From Blasia pusilla (Eukaryota; Marchantiophyta; Marchantiopsida; Blasiales): a DNA stretch of 64,000 nucleotides. This document shows, in pieces, positions 12,277 through 23,621 of this stretch. Position 1 is the first letter of the stretch, and each line of letters begins with the position of its first letter. The notes beneath the pieces are model-generated. The model did not search any database. It saw only the letters and a program-made list of their open reading frames with translations, and was not told the origin of the DNA. The position numbers were made by a program, and so were the translations under genes. The DNA is taken from contig CM114272.1 of the NCBI GenBank assembly GCA_050084515.1, forward strand, positions 45,446,001-45,510,000. Reading direction: 5' to 3'.

Positions 12277-12705
12277 TGAGGTGCCCGTGTCATGCACGGA
12301 AAATAAAAAAGTCTTTGAAGAGTTCGTATATAGTCCGTGAAGGGAAGAGATTAATGATGTTGCACATAAATTGAATTTTTTTTTGTTGCCCGAGGCATGT
12401 GAAACATTTTCTTGCTGCCCAATTGTCACGTGTGATGTGTCAACCAGAGAGGTGTTTGCAAATAAAGAAGGCACTCTCCCATAATAATATAGATAAGGTG
12501 CTCGTGCGATGCACACGAAATAAAAAAGTGTTTGAAGAGCTAGTGTATAGTCCGCGAAGGGAAGAGATTAATGATATTGCACATAAATTCAAACTTTTCT
12601 CTTGCTGCCCATAACATGTGAAACATTTTCTTGTTGCCTAGTTGCCACGTGTCAAGCGGATAGGTGTTAGCAAATCAAGAAGGCACTCTCTCATAATAAT
12701 ATAGA
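12277..12705 (-). mobile_element. Two tandem copies of a small non-autonomous Helitron-like element
   Basis: Two copies of about 210 bp follow each other (about 12277-12493 and 12495-12705). Read on the minus strand each begins TCTATATTATTATG and ends in a small GTGCAT..GCAC hairpin followed by CACCT. This fits the Helitron pattern of a TC start and a hairpin near the 3' end, without coding capacity. The terminal CTRR is not clean, so the exact 3' ends are uncertain. Tandem arrangement is a known by-product of rolling-circle transposition. Confidence 0.6.
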
Positions 12706-13138
12706 TTTATGCTTTTTGTACTACTTGGTAAATGCTAGACTTCAGGTTTCCTTTCTTTCATTTTGCAAGATAATCACGACCTACAATTTGGTGAATGTGA
12801 GGCTCTTAAGTATTCCTTGCTTCCTTCCATTTTACTTGATCTATTGTGATTACTTTGGGCTTAGTTGGCTTTTTGAATTACGCTTGTGTGTTTAAGAAAA
12901 GACATGTTTCTTTTATGTTTTAACGTTTCAAATCACTACAATCCAAAAGCTAAGGTGTCCCCGTAACCTCTCGTACTCATGACTTATGCATACATGAAGT
13001 GCTTTAGGTTCTAGTGGGAGAAAGAAAGGAAGTGGATTTATGACTATAAATATTTGTATCCATGATCTCGGCGTGGATTGAATGCGGGGTGCATAAGGTC
13101 TGTGCATTCCTAACAACACGTCAGATTTTAACATAATA

Positions 13139-13325
13139 CTAGTATAATGCCCGTGCTATGGACAAGTGAAAATCACACATGAGAAAGGCATCTCCTTCGT
13201 TAAATTAAGTTCTCTTATGTTAATTTAGCCAGTGACACATGTCATCACGGGAGGAGTCCAAAATGTATACGTATCATCACCATAGGAAGGGGTCTTCAAG
13301 CCCCATCCTCTTTTAATTATATAGA
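13139..13325 (-). mobile_element. Non-autonomous Helitron, 187 bp
   Basis: On the minus strand the element starts TCTATATAATTAAAAGAGG after an A and ends with a GCACGGGCAT hairpin half, then CTAG, followed by T. TC start, 3' hairpin, CTRR end and insertion between A and T without target duplication are the textbook Helitron signature. There is no coding capacity, so it would need Rep/helicase supplied in trans. Confidence 0.75.
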
Positions 13326-13539
13326 TTTGCAATTCTCATAAAGGTGGGTCGCATGGCAAACATCATACCTTCGATAAAAGAAAATTGCGGGTTTTCCAAA
13401 CAAACGAATTGTGAGGTCGATCTTGAGGAACAAATTCTTCTAAGTTATTTGACTTGTTTCGTCGCCAACAAGTAGGTACATTAAGAGGAGACGAAAATGG
13501 AGAGACCGGGGATGGAAGTGAAAAGAAATAGGAGATATC

Positions 13540-13569
13540 AAGAAAGAAAGAAAGAAAGAAAGAAAGAAA
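13540..13569. repeat. (AAAG)n microsatellite
   Basis: About seven tandem AAAG units, then A-rich sequence. Confidence 0.9.
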
Positions 13570-15299
13570 TATTTATTTATAATTGAACAGTGCCTATTTT
13601 ACAACTTCTTCTCATTTTTAATCTTTAAGATTGTTCCATAATTTGAAATGACATTTAAAATTAATTATGGGAGATAATCATACTGGTGTAACAACTTGTA
13701 GCAACTTGTGGGTGTCATCTTAAATATTATGGGAAAGCGGCTTCTCCCTTTGCGAACAACTATCCTTATGACACTTGGCACTTTCACCTTGTCCACAAGG
13801 CTTATGCATTTACGGTCTTTTAGTACAATTTTGTTGTTGTTTTACGTGGACACTTTAGGGTTTTATTGCATCCACCGCAATATGCTGTAACGGTTTTTTA
13901 AAGAAAATTCAAAATTTTTCTTGGAGATAGTTATGATTGTGACAAGGGACATATGTTGATGAAGAGGCCCTCTCCCTCCTCTAAGAGTTGGAAGGTAGCT
14001 TTTAGGGTTTTTAAGCTTTCGGGGACTCTGCAAAGCCTATTGTATTTATAACTTCTATCCAAATTAGAAACTCAAATTAGACAGAGTACGCACTTCAACC
14101 ACATACTTTATTAACGATTTACTCATGGAACCAATTTTCCGTTGAGGCTTAGCAGTGATTTTTCTTCATATGTCCAGACGTTAACAATTGTTTGTTCTCT
14201 CTAAGAGTTTAAGAGCTCTACTTAGATCCTTGTGCATGATACGATTATAGTGTTTGAAATAGCCTAGGCTCAATCTAGCCCTACTCTTACAATCATGTGT
14301 GCTTTGTGCATTCCAACTACTCCAAAGGACGTGAGCAACTTCTGATTGAAGTTCGACTTTTCAAGAAGCTCCTAATTCAAAGCGCTCAGTGAAGGTTTCC
14401 TCTAACAACTTCCCAGTCACCTCCCATCTCCAACAACTCTCGCTCAGAAAGTTCCTCCATATTCAACTTCATCTCTAGAAACTCCCAAATCACCTCCTAT
14501 CTGTTGCTCCTAGGACAACTCCTACTCTCATCTCTACAAACATTCTTTCAACAAATGTGCAGAACATATCAAGGCTACACAAATACCAACATGGTAACTA
14601 GAATAACAACAAAGAAGTCCACACAGTGAAAAGGAAAGAGTGTATCCAAGGTCACTTCATCGAAGAAGCATCATGGTGTAAAGACTGCTGATCTCCAACC
14701 ATTGGAAAGTTCCAAAGGGTCTCCCATACCTCAAGAGGATTGTATCCGTCTGAGTAAATGGAAGAAGTCACACTTTGGTATTAGTCCTCTATGGGGGAAA
14801 AAACTCAATAGTGAGCATGCTCTAAGCTTTGAATATACGATAAATGATTCTCTCCTTAGTGGGGAAGAGTCTATGTTATTAGACCAAGGATATTTTCCTA
14901 AGCAAGTTAAGGGCTTGGAAAAAGATGTTTGCATGGAAGTCCAAGGGATCCCCCAGTATTACCTTAGAAGGCCCAACATCAAAAGAGAATGCACATTCAA
15001 AGCAACCTCAATGAAAAAGCGTATGAAAATACTAGAGCCCAACATGCAAGAAAGTTGATTACCTTCTCAAAGGAGGTCCTCGAAAAACCTAAACATGCCA
15101 ATTAATTCTACCCCATATTCACATGCGACTGAAAAAGAGCCCTCAAAAAGGGAAAAAGCATCAAGGTGTGGTAGTTAACATTCAGATTGAGCTCAACCAT
15201 ATTTGTAGTTGGGAGAGCTTGAGTTTTCAGGTCGAGAATAGAGTAGCTAGCTCGACAGACATGTAAAGTTCACTCAAAGAATGAAAGATTTGCTTTGAA
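13570..15299. other. Mostly unrecognised; one 118-codon open frame
   Basis: The plus-strand frame at 14702-15058 (118 codons, starting MESSKGSPIPQ) shows no domain, signal peptide or membrane segment that I recognise. It may belong to the decayed retroelement that follows. The rest of the stretch shows nothing recognisable. Confidence 0.3.
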
Positions 15300-15839
15300 A
15301 CGATGTGTATGAATGTGTGGTTACCATATTTTCTCTCCGTCGCAGATAACTAAGTCTATGGTACCCACACTAGCAAGGAACTTGGGAAGCGAGTCATGAT
15401 TTCCGATCCAAGGCAAAAAACCTTGGTGTGACCCATCAAAGTTGCAACCTAGACAAGCGAGTGCGAAAACTGGGAAGGGCAGTGGAACCAGCTGTAAGAC
15501 TAACACATGTGTATGGTGACTAGCCTTAGGTAAGAGAGGAGCGTATCTACTCGTAGGGAAAAAGCTAAGGCAAGCAAGTTTTGAAACCTTGGAGACATGA
15601 ACCAAGTCAAGGGCAAGAAGTAAGAAATACGTGAGTAGTAAAGAGGGACAAGACGCCATGAGACTAGTCGCAAAACACAAAGGGCGAAAAGACAACCATG
15701 AGATGCCAAATAGCTAGTCCACATGGGCGCTATCCATGAGACATATGAAATACAAGACTAAGCTCCGAGATGCATTTGAGAAGCCAAGAGTTGCATAAGT
15801 TGCAAGAAGCCTGTGCCAAACCATCTTGATGGATAACGT

Positions 15840-16200
15840 TGGTCCGCGGGTTGCAAAGTACGTTTGGGCCCAAGGGGGACAATGGGAAAGGTTTTGTTCC
15901 CTCGGAGAACCCCAGAAAAATTGATAGGGGGGAACACTCTCCCTCTTTACCCCCTTAAGCCCTTGAACTAAGAACTAACGTGATGCATGTTTGGTTGTGT
16001 TTCAGGTTTGAGCTAAGGGACGCACCTTGAGGAATTAACCTACGTTCTTCGTTTTAGGCAAGCAACTTTGAAGATTGGTAAGAAATCAAGGAAGAGGCTT
16101 TCTCGGGAGACGCTATGCACTTGGGAAGATTCAACCTAATTAGCGCTTGACTGCTTCTCCGCTTCATACAGAACGCGCAACGGGTTGAGTCTGTGGGACT
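15840..16200 (+). repeat. Possible diverged LTR segment
   Basis: The stretch GGAGAACCCCAGAA near 15905, with nearby CAAGGGGGACAA-type and CATACAGAACGCGCAAC sequences, resembles the middle and end of the solo LTR at 4720-5720 (GGAGAACCCCAGAAGTACTA and the CGCTTCCGCAAC end). Similarity is patchy and termini are not found. Confidence 0.3.
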
Positions 16201-16792
16201 CCAACTAAGTTTTCCAAGTGCAAACAAGGTTACATGTGGAGAAAGTCTGTGTCCTCCATCATGTCCATGTTTATGGATTTATGTCTGTCCTATGGAAGGA
16301 CTTGCCCATATGGGCCCTACCTCCTCCCCACTTGCCTCCATGTTCCGCACTTCTCGTTGCCTCCTTTTCCCACCTCCACTCCCTCCCCCTTATTGCTCCA
16401 CCCGCCCCTACCTTGCCTTCCACCATGAGCTATAAGTGTGGGCCTCTCCTCTTGCAATCCATGTCCATTGAAATGTCCACACTTGTCCGTCCATGTCCGC
16501 CCTAGGGACGCACTTGTCCATTTTTGTTCAACCATGATTGCAAAGCTCAAGGTCGGGAGAGCTTTGAGGTCAAGCTAGGGGAAGTAGGGGATGGACTCCA
16601 TGATGTGGTATTAGAGAAAATCACCAAATAGGTCACAATTAGTGGGCAATTTTGGCAGCAATGATTGGTATGGCCAAAGCCCCGTAGGGGTAGGAAGAAG
16701 GTCATGGATCTCGAGCCGCCCCGGGTTGGGGAAGGTTTGAGGGATATGAAGAATGATCCTATTGGGTTGGATCTCCCATAAGACTCTGAGTA

Positions 16793-16920
16793 TCTATACT
16801 ATTAAGAGAGGATGGGTTTACAGAATCCCTCCTCTTGCGAGTCCTCTTGGAATTGACATCTGTCCATTGAGGACTCCTCTCCTCATAACACATGTCATTT
16901 TTTAGGATTTAAGTTAAGGG
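16793..16920 (+). mobile_element. Helitron 5'-end-like fragment
   Basis: It starts TCTATACTATTAAGAGAGG, close to the 5' end of the element at 13139-13325, and shares the GAGGATGGG continuation. I found no matching 3' hairpin downstream, so only a fragment is supported. Confidence 0.4.
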
Positions 16921-17474
16921 TAAGAAATTAATAAAAAAAAAAGAGAACTAAGTTAAAGGAATGATGTATAATTCCATGCATAACATAGAACTCAATGAGT
17001 TACCTTATCAAGATGAGGATTTGGGGGACAAAAGCATGATCGACAAAAACTCCCTTCAAGACTCGTTGGAGGAACTAGACCTTGGATAGGGCAACGCCCA
17101 AATTGATGAACCCAAGCAGTGATAATTGTGAAGAAAGAGGGTAGCAAGGACCCTTGGAGGAATGAAGGTTGCAAGGATTCAACCACTTGCGAGTTTCAAT
17201 GAGGTTCAACTTGCCATCTTTGAGGCGTTGAAGGAAAAAGTCCAAGCCCACACGAACTATGTGGTTGGGGAGACCATGAAGGCATGAAGCTCAACTGTAG
17301 TCTTGTCCCCAGGGTATCAATTGGGAGATGTAGGGAAGGAGTTACTCGTGTATAGAGACAAGATGGATATCAAGTGCCTAAATCTATGGGTGATGAAGGT
17401 AGAACATGTTTTTGGGACTTACCAAGTTTCAAGAGCAAGGTAGGGAGTTGAGGCCTCTTTGAAATTAGAGGCAT

Positions 17475-18115
17475 ATGCACTCATGTGATTCCAAGAATTT
17501 TGTAAGGACCAAGATACCACAAAGCTTGATTGGAGGTGCTGACCTCATAAATAAGGAGGTGTTTGGCACCTCAAGATTAAGCGACCCAAGCCAAAATTCG
17601 GTTGTGGCAAATGTAGTTGGGAAGCTTGATCACAATTTTCATTACTCAATTTCAAGAGACATAGGAGATGATTAATTATATGTCAGACGCCGATCAAATC
17701 TTCAACTTTATGGAGGCAATGCCATCAAAGTTGAAACAGAAACTCAGGGAGAAAAGTGCTATGCCACAAACCAAGTTTAGGAAGCTAAAGGTTGCCATTG
17801 ACATGACTACTAAACTAGTGGGAGGTGATCCGAGTCTTGAGAAATAAGACAATATAGTTCCAATTACAAAGAAGGGCATGTTTTGGTAGGGAAAACAAGA
17901 GTAAACTCAAAGAGACAAGGCCGTATATGGGGATTGAACCCAAAAAGTTCAAACCTCAAAAATTTCCAAGTTTGAAGCAAGGGGAAACCTCCAATGAACC
18001 GGACACTAGAGGTTGTTATGTGTGTGATGATCTTGGTCATTTCAAGTAGGAGTGTCTCAAGGAAAAGGGACCAATGCATGGAAGGCAAGATCATGTATTG
18101 AATATTATAGCCTAA
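17475..18115 (+). pseudogene. Decayed retrotransposon gag with CCHC knuckle
   Basis: Plus-strand pieces read as a gag tail: a capsid-like stretch (FMEAMPSKLKQKLREKSAM, then KLKVAIDMTTKLVGGDPSLE) followed at 18010-18057 by CYVCDDLGHFK-stop-EC. The spacing C-x2-C-x4-H-x4-C is that of a retroviral-type zinc knuckle that packages the element's RNA. Stops interrupt the frame in at least three places. It may belong to the same dead gypsy-type element as the LTR-like segment upstream. No protease or reverse transcriptase follows before 18.8 kb, so the element is truncated. Confidence 0.6.
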
Positions 18116-18676
18116 ACGTAGAAGTTATTTACTTTTAACATCTGTCCATATTGGCAGCATATAATGTGTGCATGTATGAGTAAAACAACTGTGGCTCAGA
18201 TTGTGCACAACATGCATCTGACTAAATGGGACCCATTGGCCACGACAAAGGCATTGGCTATTTAACCAAATCCCACTCTCCATCTCTCTCCAACCCTAAC
18301 TTGATCCCTTTCTGAACGCCCTCTTAGATCAAATAGAACCAATTGAATGCCCAGTAGGAAAGTATTGACAAAGCTTCCTCCCTTTGAGTGAGCCCAATTT
18401 CGGTCAGGTTGCAGCTACAAAAAGAGATAGTAAGATGCATGGCAAGAGAGTGAGCCCAACTAGCGAAGGCAATGAGGAGGTTTCCCGGCTCTGAAGACAG
18501 ATCCGTGGCAAAGAAAATATGGTTGCGTCGGGAAGGAATGCATAGCACCAAAACCTACAAGCACGGCTCTGAGAGCGGTGGCGAACGCAGGGGTGAGAGC
18601 TAGCCCAACAACAAAGAGAAAGCAGTGTACAAACAAGCGAGATCTGAGGGCGAGTGCGGCTGATCCGTGAGCGGAT

Positions 18677-18734
18677 GCGCTAGCAAACGAGAGAGAAGCA
18701 TGAGCTCTCATGCTTCTCTCTCGTTTGCTAGCGC
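18677..18734. repeat. 58-bp near-perfect palindrome
   Basis: Two 28-base arms (starting GCGCTAGCAAACGAGAGAGA and its reverse complement) are separated by only CT. The arms match exactly by eye. The palindrome sits about 140 bp left of element B's end, in a host stretch rich in GAGAGAG and GGACGC. Confidence 0.9.
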
Positions 18735-18877
18735 GAACACGAGAGCCCGAAGAGAGAAGCACTAGAATGCGTTAGGATTCAAGAGCGTGGACGCCATTGC
18801 AAAGAAAGCCCGGACGCCGCGGCAAAGAGAGAGACCGTGGATGGACGCAGTTGCAACGAGCACGATGAGAGGGAGGT

Positions 18878-19650
18878 TGTCATGCGCATACACATTGCTA
18901 CACAACATACATCGTTGTCACCGAACACACATACAAACACGCACGATCCCATGCTAACTAATGGCATCCAAACAACGAGACAAGAAGTACCAAAATATCT
19001 CCAATAAAATAAGATCCAATCTCTCTCACAACACCATAGTTCTCACATGTGTGCACTCTCACATGTCTCTCTCAATGTCAAATCAAACCCACTCTCCCAA
19101 TGAGAGGCTTGGGTTACACATACAACGCAAGGAAGACCATAGCTCCGTTGCCTCATGCCAAGAGGTTCAACAAAGAGAGAATGAGCTCTCAAGCTCTCTC
19201 TCCTTGAGGTATATCCCTCCCCTCTCCCAAGCTCTCTCCATGGTAATCTATGCTCCTAAGTCACCTCCTTGGCTCTTGGCATGATGTAGGAGGTCAAGGG
19301 CCACTTACCAAAAATAAAATTCGATCATATACTCAAAATGATACTTATCTAAAATAGTAAGTTCCTCAATATGGCTCCAAATGGGCCGAAACAAAGGGGA
19401 AACATGCTCTCTCAGGTTTCCCAAGGCCTCAACATGTCATCCTCGACCTACTGAGCCTTTCCTCCACTACTCACAAAGGCGCCCTACAAGATCTCATCGA
19501 TCTATCCTAAAAGACGTGACAATTGTCATGCGTATACACATCGCTATACAACATACATCATTGTCACCGAACACACACACAAACACGCACAATCCCATGC
19601 TAACTCATGGCATCCAAACAACAAGACACGAAGTATCAAAATATCTCCAA
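18878..19650 (-). repeat. Element B 3' end: B1-A2-B2 split repeats
   Basis: Read on the minus strand the order is B1 (19650-19522), A2 (19521-19005), B2 (19004-18878). B1 and B2 are ~128-bp copies of one sequence. A2 matches the 5' block A1 at 58182-58699 with several dozen differences. B1 and B2 flank A2, whereas A1 at the other end has no B copy beside it. Element A shows exactly the same arrangement, so this is the family's structure rather than damage to one copy. Confidence 0.85.
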
Positions 19651-19831
19651 TCGCCCCCCTAGTTGGTGGTTAGATCCCTCTAACTCCAAATAGCCATCTA
19701 TCCCTACCTACCATGACATACATCTCTCGGACGCTAAGAGTAAGAAGCCCGGATGCTCATGTGGCCCCATCGTTAGTCGCCTTCTTGTCATCCATGTCAC
19801 AGAAACAAGTCAGAATGTAGAACTACCTACT

Positions 19832-20092
19832 CTATGTATATCTGGGACACATCCATTGTCCTTGAGGAACCCTAGTGAGAGGTGGCGTCAAACATGCCAT
19901 ATGCGATCCTCTCGAACACCCATCATAGACTAGCATAGTGAGTGTACCACGGGCAGAACCACACAATATACACCGCAAGCATGCAAGAACTATTGCTAAG
20001 CTCGGATCAACTATACTGTCAATGTTCAAAAGATGACATGGCACATAGTTACGCACATGGTACTTCCAAACCATACCATCGCATCCCTCCAA
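19832..20092 (-). pseudogene. Element B C-terminal PHD finger (decayed)
   Basis: The minus-strand frame ends with CLRCILCGSARGTLTMLV, then [17 protein letters not shown] and VPQGQWMCPRYT. This is the PHD finger pattern C-x2-C..CD-x-C..H-x2-C..C-x2-C with PPL and VP-x-G-x-W, but the first Cys of CDGC has become Tyr and the last Cys is also Tyr. PHD fingers bind histone H3 tails. Here the finger is the C-terminal end of the retroelement polyprotein, just before the 3' repeats. The same finger with all ligands present is seen in element A. Confidence 0.8.
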
Positions 20093-20117
20093 TTAGAGAA
20101 CACCGGATGGCAAAACC

Positions 20118-20604
20118 TCACGGACTCCCAATATGGTGCGTCGTGGATGCACCACTCTCAAGATGATCCAACATCGTGGGTGATGTCTGCAGGAAGTAGA
20201 CATAGTCTCCTTGATGAAACCTCCAGATAGTAGGTCGATAACCGCCTTCCTCAATAGTCGCATACCTCAACATATCCCGATGTTGTGCAATCGCCAAGTT
20301 CTCAAACGCCATGGGTATCACTCTCTGGAATAACTCAGCTCTCTGAGAACATGCTCGCATCTATACATCAAGGTCCTCAAGGTTCAACACCTCACCAACA
20401 TCTCGACGAATGGCCGCAGGTAAATCTGGCTCTCGGCCATAAAGCAACAAGTACGGTGAGAAAGACGTTAAGGATGCTTGCATGTTGAATCTATATCCCA
20501 TCGCCAACCACGGCAACTGAAGGTCCCAATCTTCTAGGTGACCTCTCTGAAAGCCATACTTGTGTAGTCCTCTCTTCACCATCTGCACAACCCGCTCCGC
20601 TAGT
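20118..20604 (-). pseudogene. Element B integrase C-terminal part
   Basis: Two minus-strand frames (20361-20618 and 20118-20360) encode the end of the integrase core, beginning at LAERVVQMVKRGLHKYG, and the following MRACSQRAELFQRVIPMAF and GGYRPTIWRFHQGDYVY region. They match element A at 33910-34330. The catalytic Glu region lies just upstream and has been separated from this part by element D, which entered at 20600-20604. The residues MWVSQ at the start of the longer frame belong to element D sequence, not to the integrase. Confidence 0.85.
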
Positions 20605-21468
20605 TGTGATACCCACAATTTTGTACTTTTAGAGATTTATACATTTTGATTCAAGGAATACAGATTCTATGAAGTAAAGATTGTACATGTAAGACTGTTT
20701 TAGATATTATGTTTGTGAATTGGAAGAATGAGTAATATTGAAATGGATCACGAAGCTCCTAGGACAAGGCAGAGAAGTGGAAAATGGGGGCTGGTATTCT
20801 GGCAGGAGAGAGTACGAGAGGAGAGGAAGAGAGGAAGAGAGGAGAGTCTCTCTTCAAAAAAAAGGGCCAAATCCGCCTCCTCTCTTCAAAACTTTTTGAC
20901 ATATTTGAAATTTTTGTTTGCTTTCAAATTCATGAAATCTTTAGAAGAGAGTAGGTAGTGGTCCACATTCGGGCCTAAAGAAACCTCCTTTTTTCAGGGG
21001 GCGAAAAAAAAGTAGACATCATAAGACCACTACAAACATTTTTCCATCACTCTCCATGTGAGCCTAAGTTTCTTAACATTACCTGTCTCGGTCTACAAAA
21101 AGAAGTGCCCATGGGTATTTTTGTTGGAGGACCACCCGGATGCCAACCTCTATTTTTGCAGGGATTGTTGCCTGCATCATGGCCTCCCTTGAATTGCCCC
21201 ATATCCAACTTTCTGTTGGTTATGAATGGTGTCTGCTCAAGACCAACTTTGTGAAATGTGAACACATGAGAGGATAATTGAACCAAAAGATTGTTAGCTG
21301 TCTGGAGTAAAGAGGAACTGATGTCCCTTCATTCAGATCCTAAAGCTGAGAAACCGAGAAGATGCACCCCTCCCAACCCGTAAGAAAGCTCACCATAAGA
21401 AAGGAAAGATTTTTAGAAGTGATTTTCTTCCACCCTGCACCCTCCCAATCTGACAGGTTGGGAATCCG
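20605..21468. other. Left end of element D, no gene recognised
   Basis: It is AT-rich at first, then has a GAGAGGA-rich stretch near 20810-20850. The terminal bases TGTGATACCC abut the CTAGT duplication. No coding domain was recognised. Confidence 0.5.
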
Positions 21469-22590
21469 AAATGGCAATCCGACAGGTAGTAGGAATCCTG
21501 CACAACTTAGACAAGAAAAGAAGCCTACAACTGGTTTGACGAATGTAGGGGAACGAGCCAAAAGTTAAGAAGCCCATACAACGCGCCGGTTGGTCTCATA
21601 GGAAAGAGTCCGATCACTCAATAGTCAACCGGAACCGGCTGACTTGCTTGGAAATGGTTAAAAAGTTACAGTGGGCAAAAAGCAAAAAGTTGCAACCCGT
21701 CGGAATCATACGGGTTGCAAAATTGTAATTCTGAGTAGCTAAAAGAACACAATCCACAAGTCCAAAAAAATATTCCAGCAAACTTTTATTAACACCATTA
21801 TGGGTTGAAAAAATCTCGTCCTTTATTACCTCCGAAGGAACCTCGGAAATGTACATTTGACCTAGTCTATAATTTCTTCAGCCTCGTCATCTACAAATTT
21901 ACTCCTAACTCTCCTCGGTGACAGTAAAAAAGGAATGTCCTGGGATACAAGTGGCTCCTCTAGCCGATTGTAGACGGGGATCGAAAATGTTGGCGAATTC
22001 GAGAGCCTTGGCTCCCCCTAGGTACGCCACAACGGTCCCATGTAACCTGATTTGAGTCCCACCGCCTTCCTCGACAATATACCTTGTACGCTCTGCAATG
22101 TGACACCCATCTAGTATCAATATGTGCTCCGTCCTTGGTAATACCATTATGGCAATCGCACAGGTAGTAGGAATCCAACACGTCTGAGAGAAGAAAAGAA
22201 GCCTACGCCTGCCTTTACGAGTTGAGGGGAAGCTGCCAAGGGAAGAAGCCCGCCAGACTGCCTCTTAAGTTGGACCAACAGGGAAAGAGTCCGATCAGGC
22301 AACTTGTCGGAATCCGATAGGTTGCTAGGAAGTGGTAAAAAGGTGCTGTCGTCAAAAAGTGAAAAGTTGCAAGCAGGAGAAATCCGACGGGTTGCAAAAT
22401 AGAAGTCCGCGGAGTACATAGACGATCACTTTCGAAAAGACATAAAAAATGTTCAGTAAACTTTTACAAGCACCACCCTCGTTCGAAAAAATCATTTCCT
22501 TTATATCATCCGAAAAAAGCTCGGAACTGTACATTTGATCTATTCTATGAAATCTTTTGCCTCATCATCAAATAACTCCCTACTCCAAAC
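21469..22590 (-). repeat. Diverged direct duplication at 3' end of the methyltransferase gene
   Basis: A ~440-bp unit at 22150-22590 is repeated at 21469-21915. On the minus strand both units carry related peptides (MYSSELFSDDIKEMIFS and MYISEVPSEVIKDEIFS), a palindrome copy and a shared GGAATCCTAC-type end. Between them, 21905-22147 (minus) holds an open 80-codon frame (RYIVEEGGGTQIRLHGTVVA) that might be a terminal exon of the methyltransferase gene. Its function is unknown. Confidence 0.6.
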
Positions 22591-22625
22591 GCTGCAGTTA
22601 AGCTGGGTCCTTGAGTTCTTTGAAC

Positions 22626-23131
22626 TCACTCGTCATCGTCCGAGAGCTCTTGCAAAATTACTTTCGGCCTTGCCCTCCCGATTTTTGGAATCGTTGGAAG
22701 TGACGATGGAGTCACTACCAATGGTGGGTCTGAAACCGGAGCTCTCGGCTTTGGTGGAGAGTTGTACGCCCCTACGAGCCTTTCGTATTCTGCCTTTTCC
22801 TCCTTGCAAAGGTCAAACAATTCTTGCCTTCCCTCGAGGAAGAGAATGTTCCTGCCACTCTGCAAGGCGCCTTTGATACTTGCCCCTGAAAGTCCCACTA
22901 AGTCAAATACCAAGTCACCCGGCCTTGAGCAGAGCTCGATGAGCGTTTGCATCAGGAGTGGCGACTTTTCCATTCCTCCCAGAAGTGGGGTACCGTTTTG
23001 CATGTAAATTCCCGGGGGGGAATTGTACAAACTATCTAAGCAATACCTATCTGAGCATGGATCTACAAGATCCTGGATCTTGAACACCTGGAAATTATGC
23101 TCGGGCCGAACGAAGCAGTAAACGTAGGAGT
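22626..23131 (-). CDS. DNA methyltransferase, AdoMet-binding half (last recognised exon)
   Basis: The exon begins after a TATAG acceptor-like site and runs 170 codons to a stop. Residues 57-108 read EKSPLLMQTLIELCSRPGD, LVFDLVGLSGAS, then GRNILFLEGR. This fits the AdoMet-binding end of beta-class N4-cytosine/N6-adenine methyltransferases, where K-P-x2-L..GD-x-VLDPFxGSGTT..GR-x2-x-GxE is usual. Here DPF-x-GSG is DLVGLSG, so the loop keeps its glycine but is altered. The catalytic half lies in the preceding exon (23622-24203), giving the beta order catalysis-then-AdoMet. A Pro-rich tail and an acidic ELSDDDE end follow. It may be a reduced or inactive enzyme; an RNA or protein substrate cannot be excluded. 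Confidence 0.65.
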
Positions 23132-23239
23132 GGTCCATCTATAAAGAAGCACGTTGGAAATAATGTTAGCAACTTGGCAAAATGTGCAACACGTCACCAA
23201 AGAAGTCGGCTTGACCCTAGAGAACTTTTTCAATTACTT

Positions 23240-23500
23240 ACTTTGGATCAACCTGTCGGAGTCCGACGGGTTGTTTTGTCCCTGATCAACCCGTCAGAAG
23301 GCGACGGGTTGCTGGCCTAGAGCAGCCCATGCTCGGCTGAGAGCAACCCGTCGCTTTCCGACGGGTTTAGCTTTTTCCGAAACACAGGAAAAAAAAGCAA
23401 TCGCGAACCCGCCGGAACCCGACGGGTTGTGTAATACCACGGTTTTCCCAGTGTTTCTGGGAAAGATGCAACCCGTCGCCTTCTGACGGGTTGCTCACGG
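23240..23500. repeat. Palindrome cluster in a methyltransferase intron
   Basis: Five copies of the element-D palindrome (half-sites CAACCCGTCGGA, CAACCCGTCAGA, CAACCCGTCGCT and similar, each with its inverted partner) lie in about 260 bp between the two methyltransferase exons. They are in an intron as judged by the GTAAGA donor near 23600 and the TATAG acceptor near 23132. Confidence 0.85.
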
Positions 23501-23621
23501 AAAAAAACAACGGAGATATACTATCTGAAATTTACACGCATTGAGCCTTATCCGAATTTGAAAATATATTTGAGATTATACTACAGGAATTGAGCCTCAC
23601 CCGAATCTTACTCGTCGCGGA

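Noticed and set aside
16193-16550. Overlapping Pro/Ser- or Gly-rich frames on both strands
   Set aside because: They come from a C-rich stretch read in several frames; no family resemblance.
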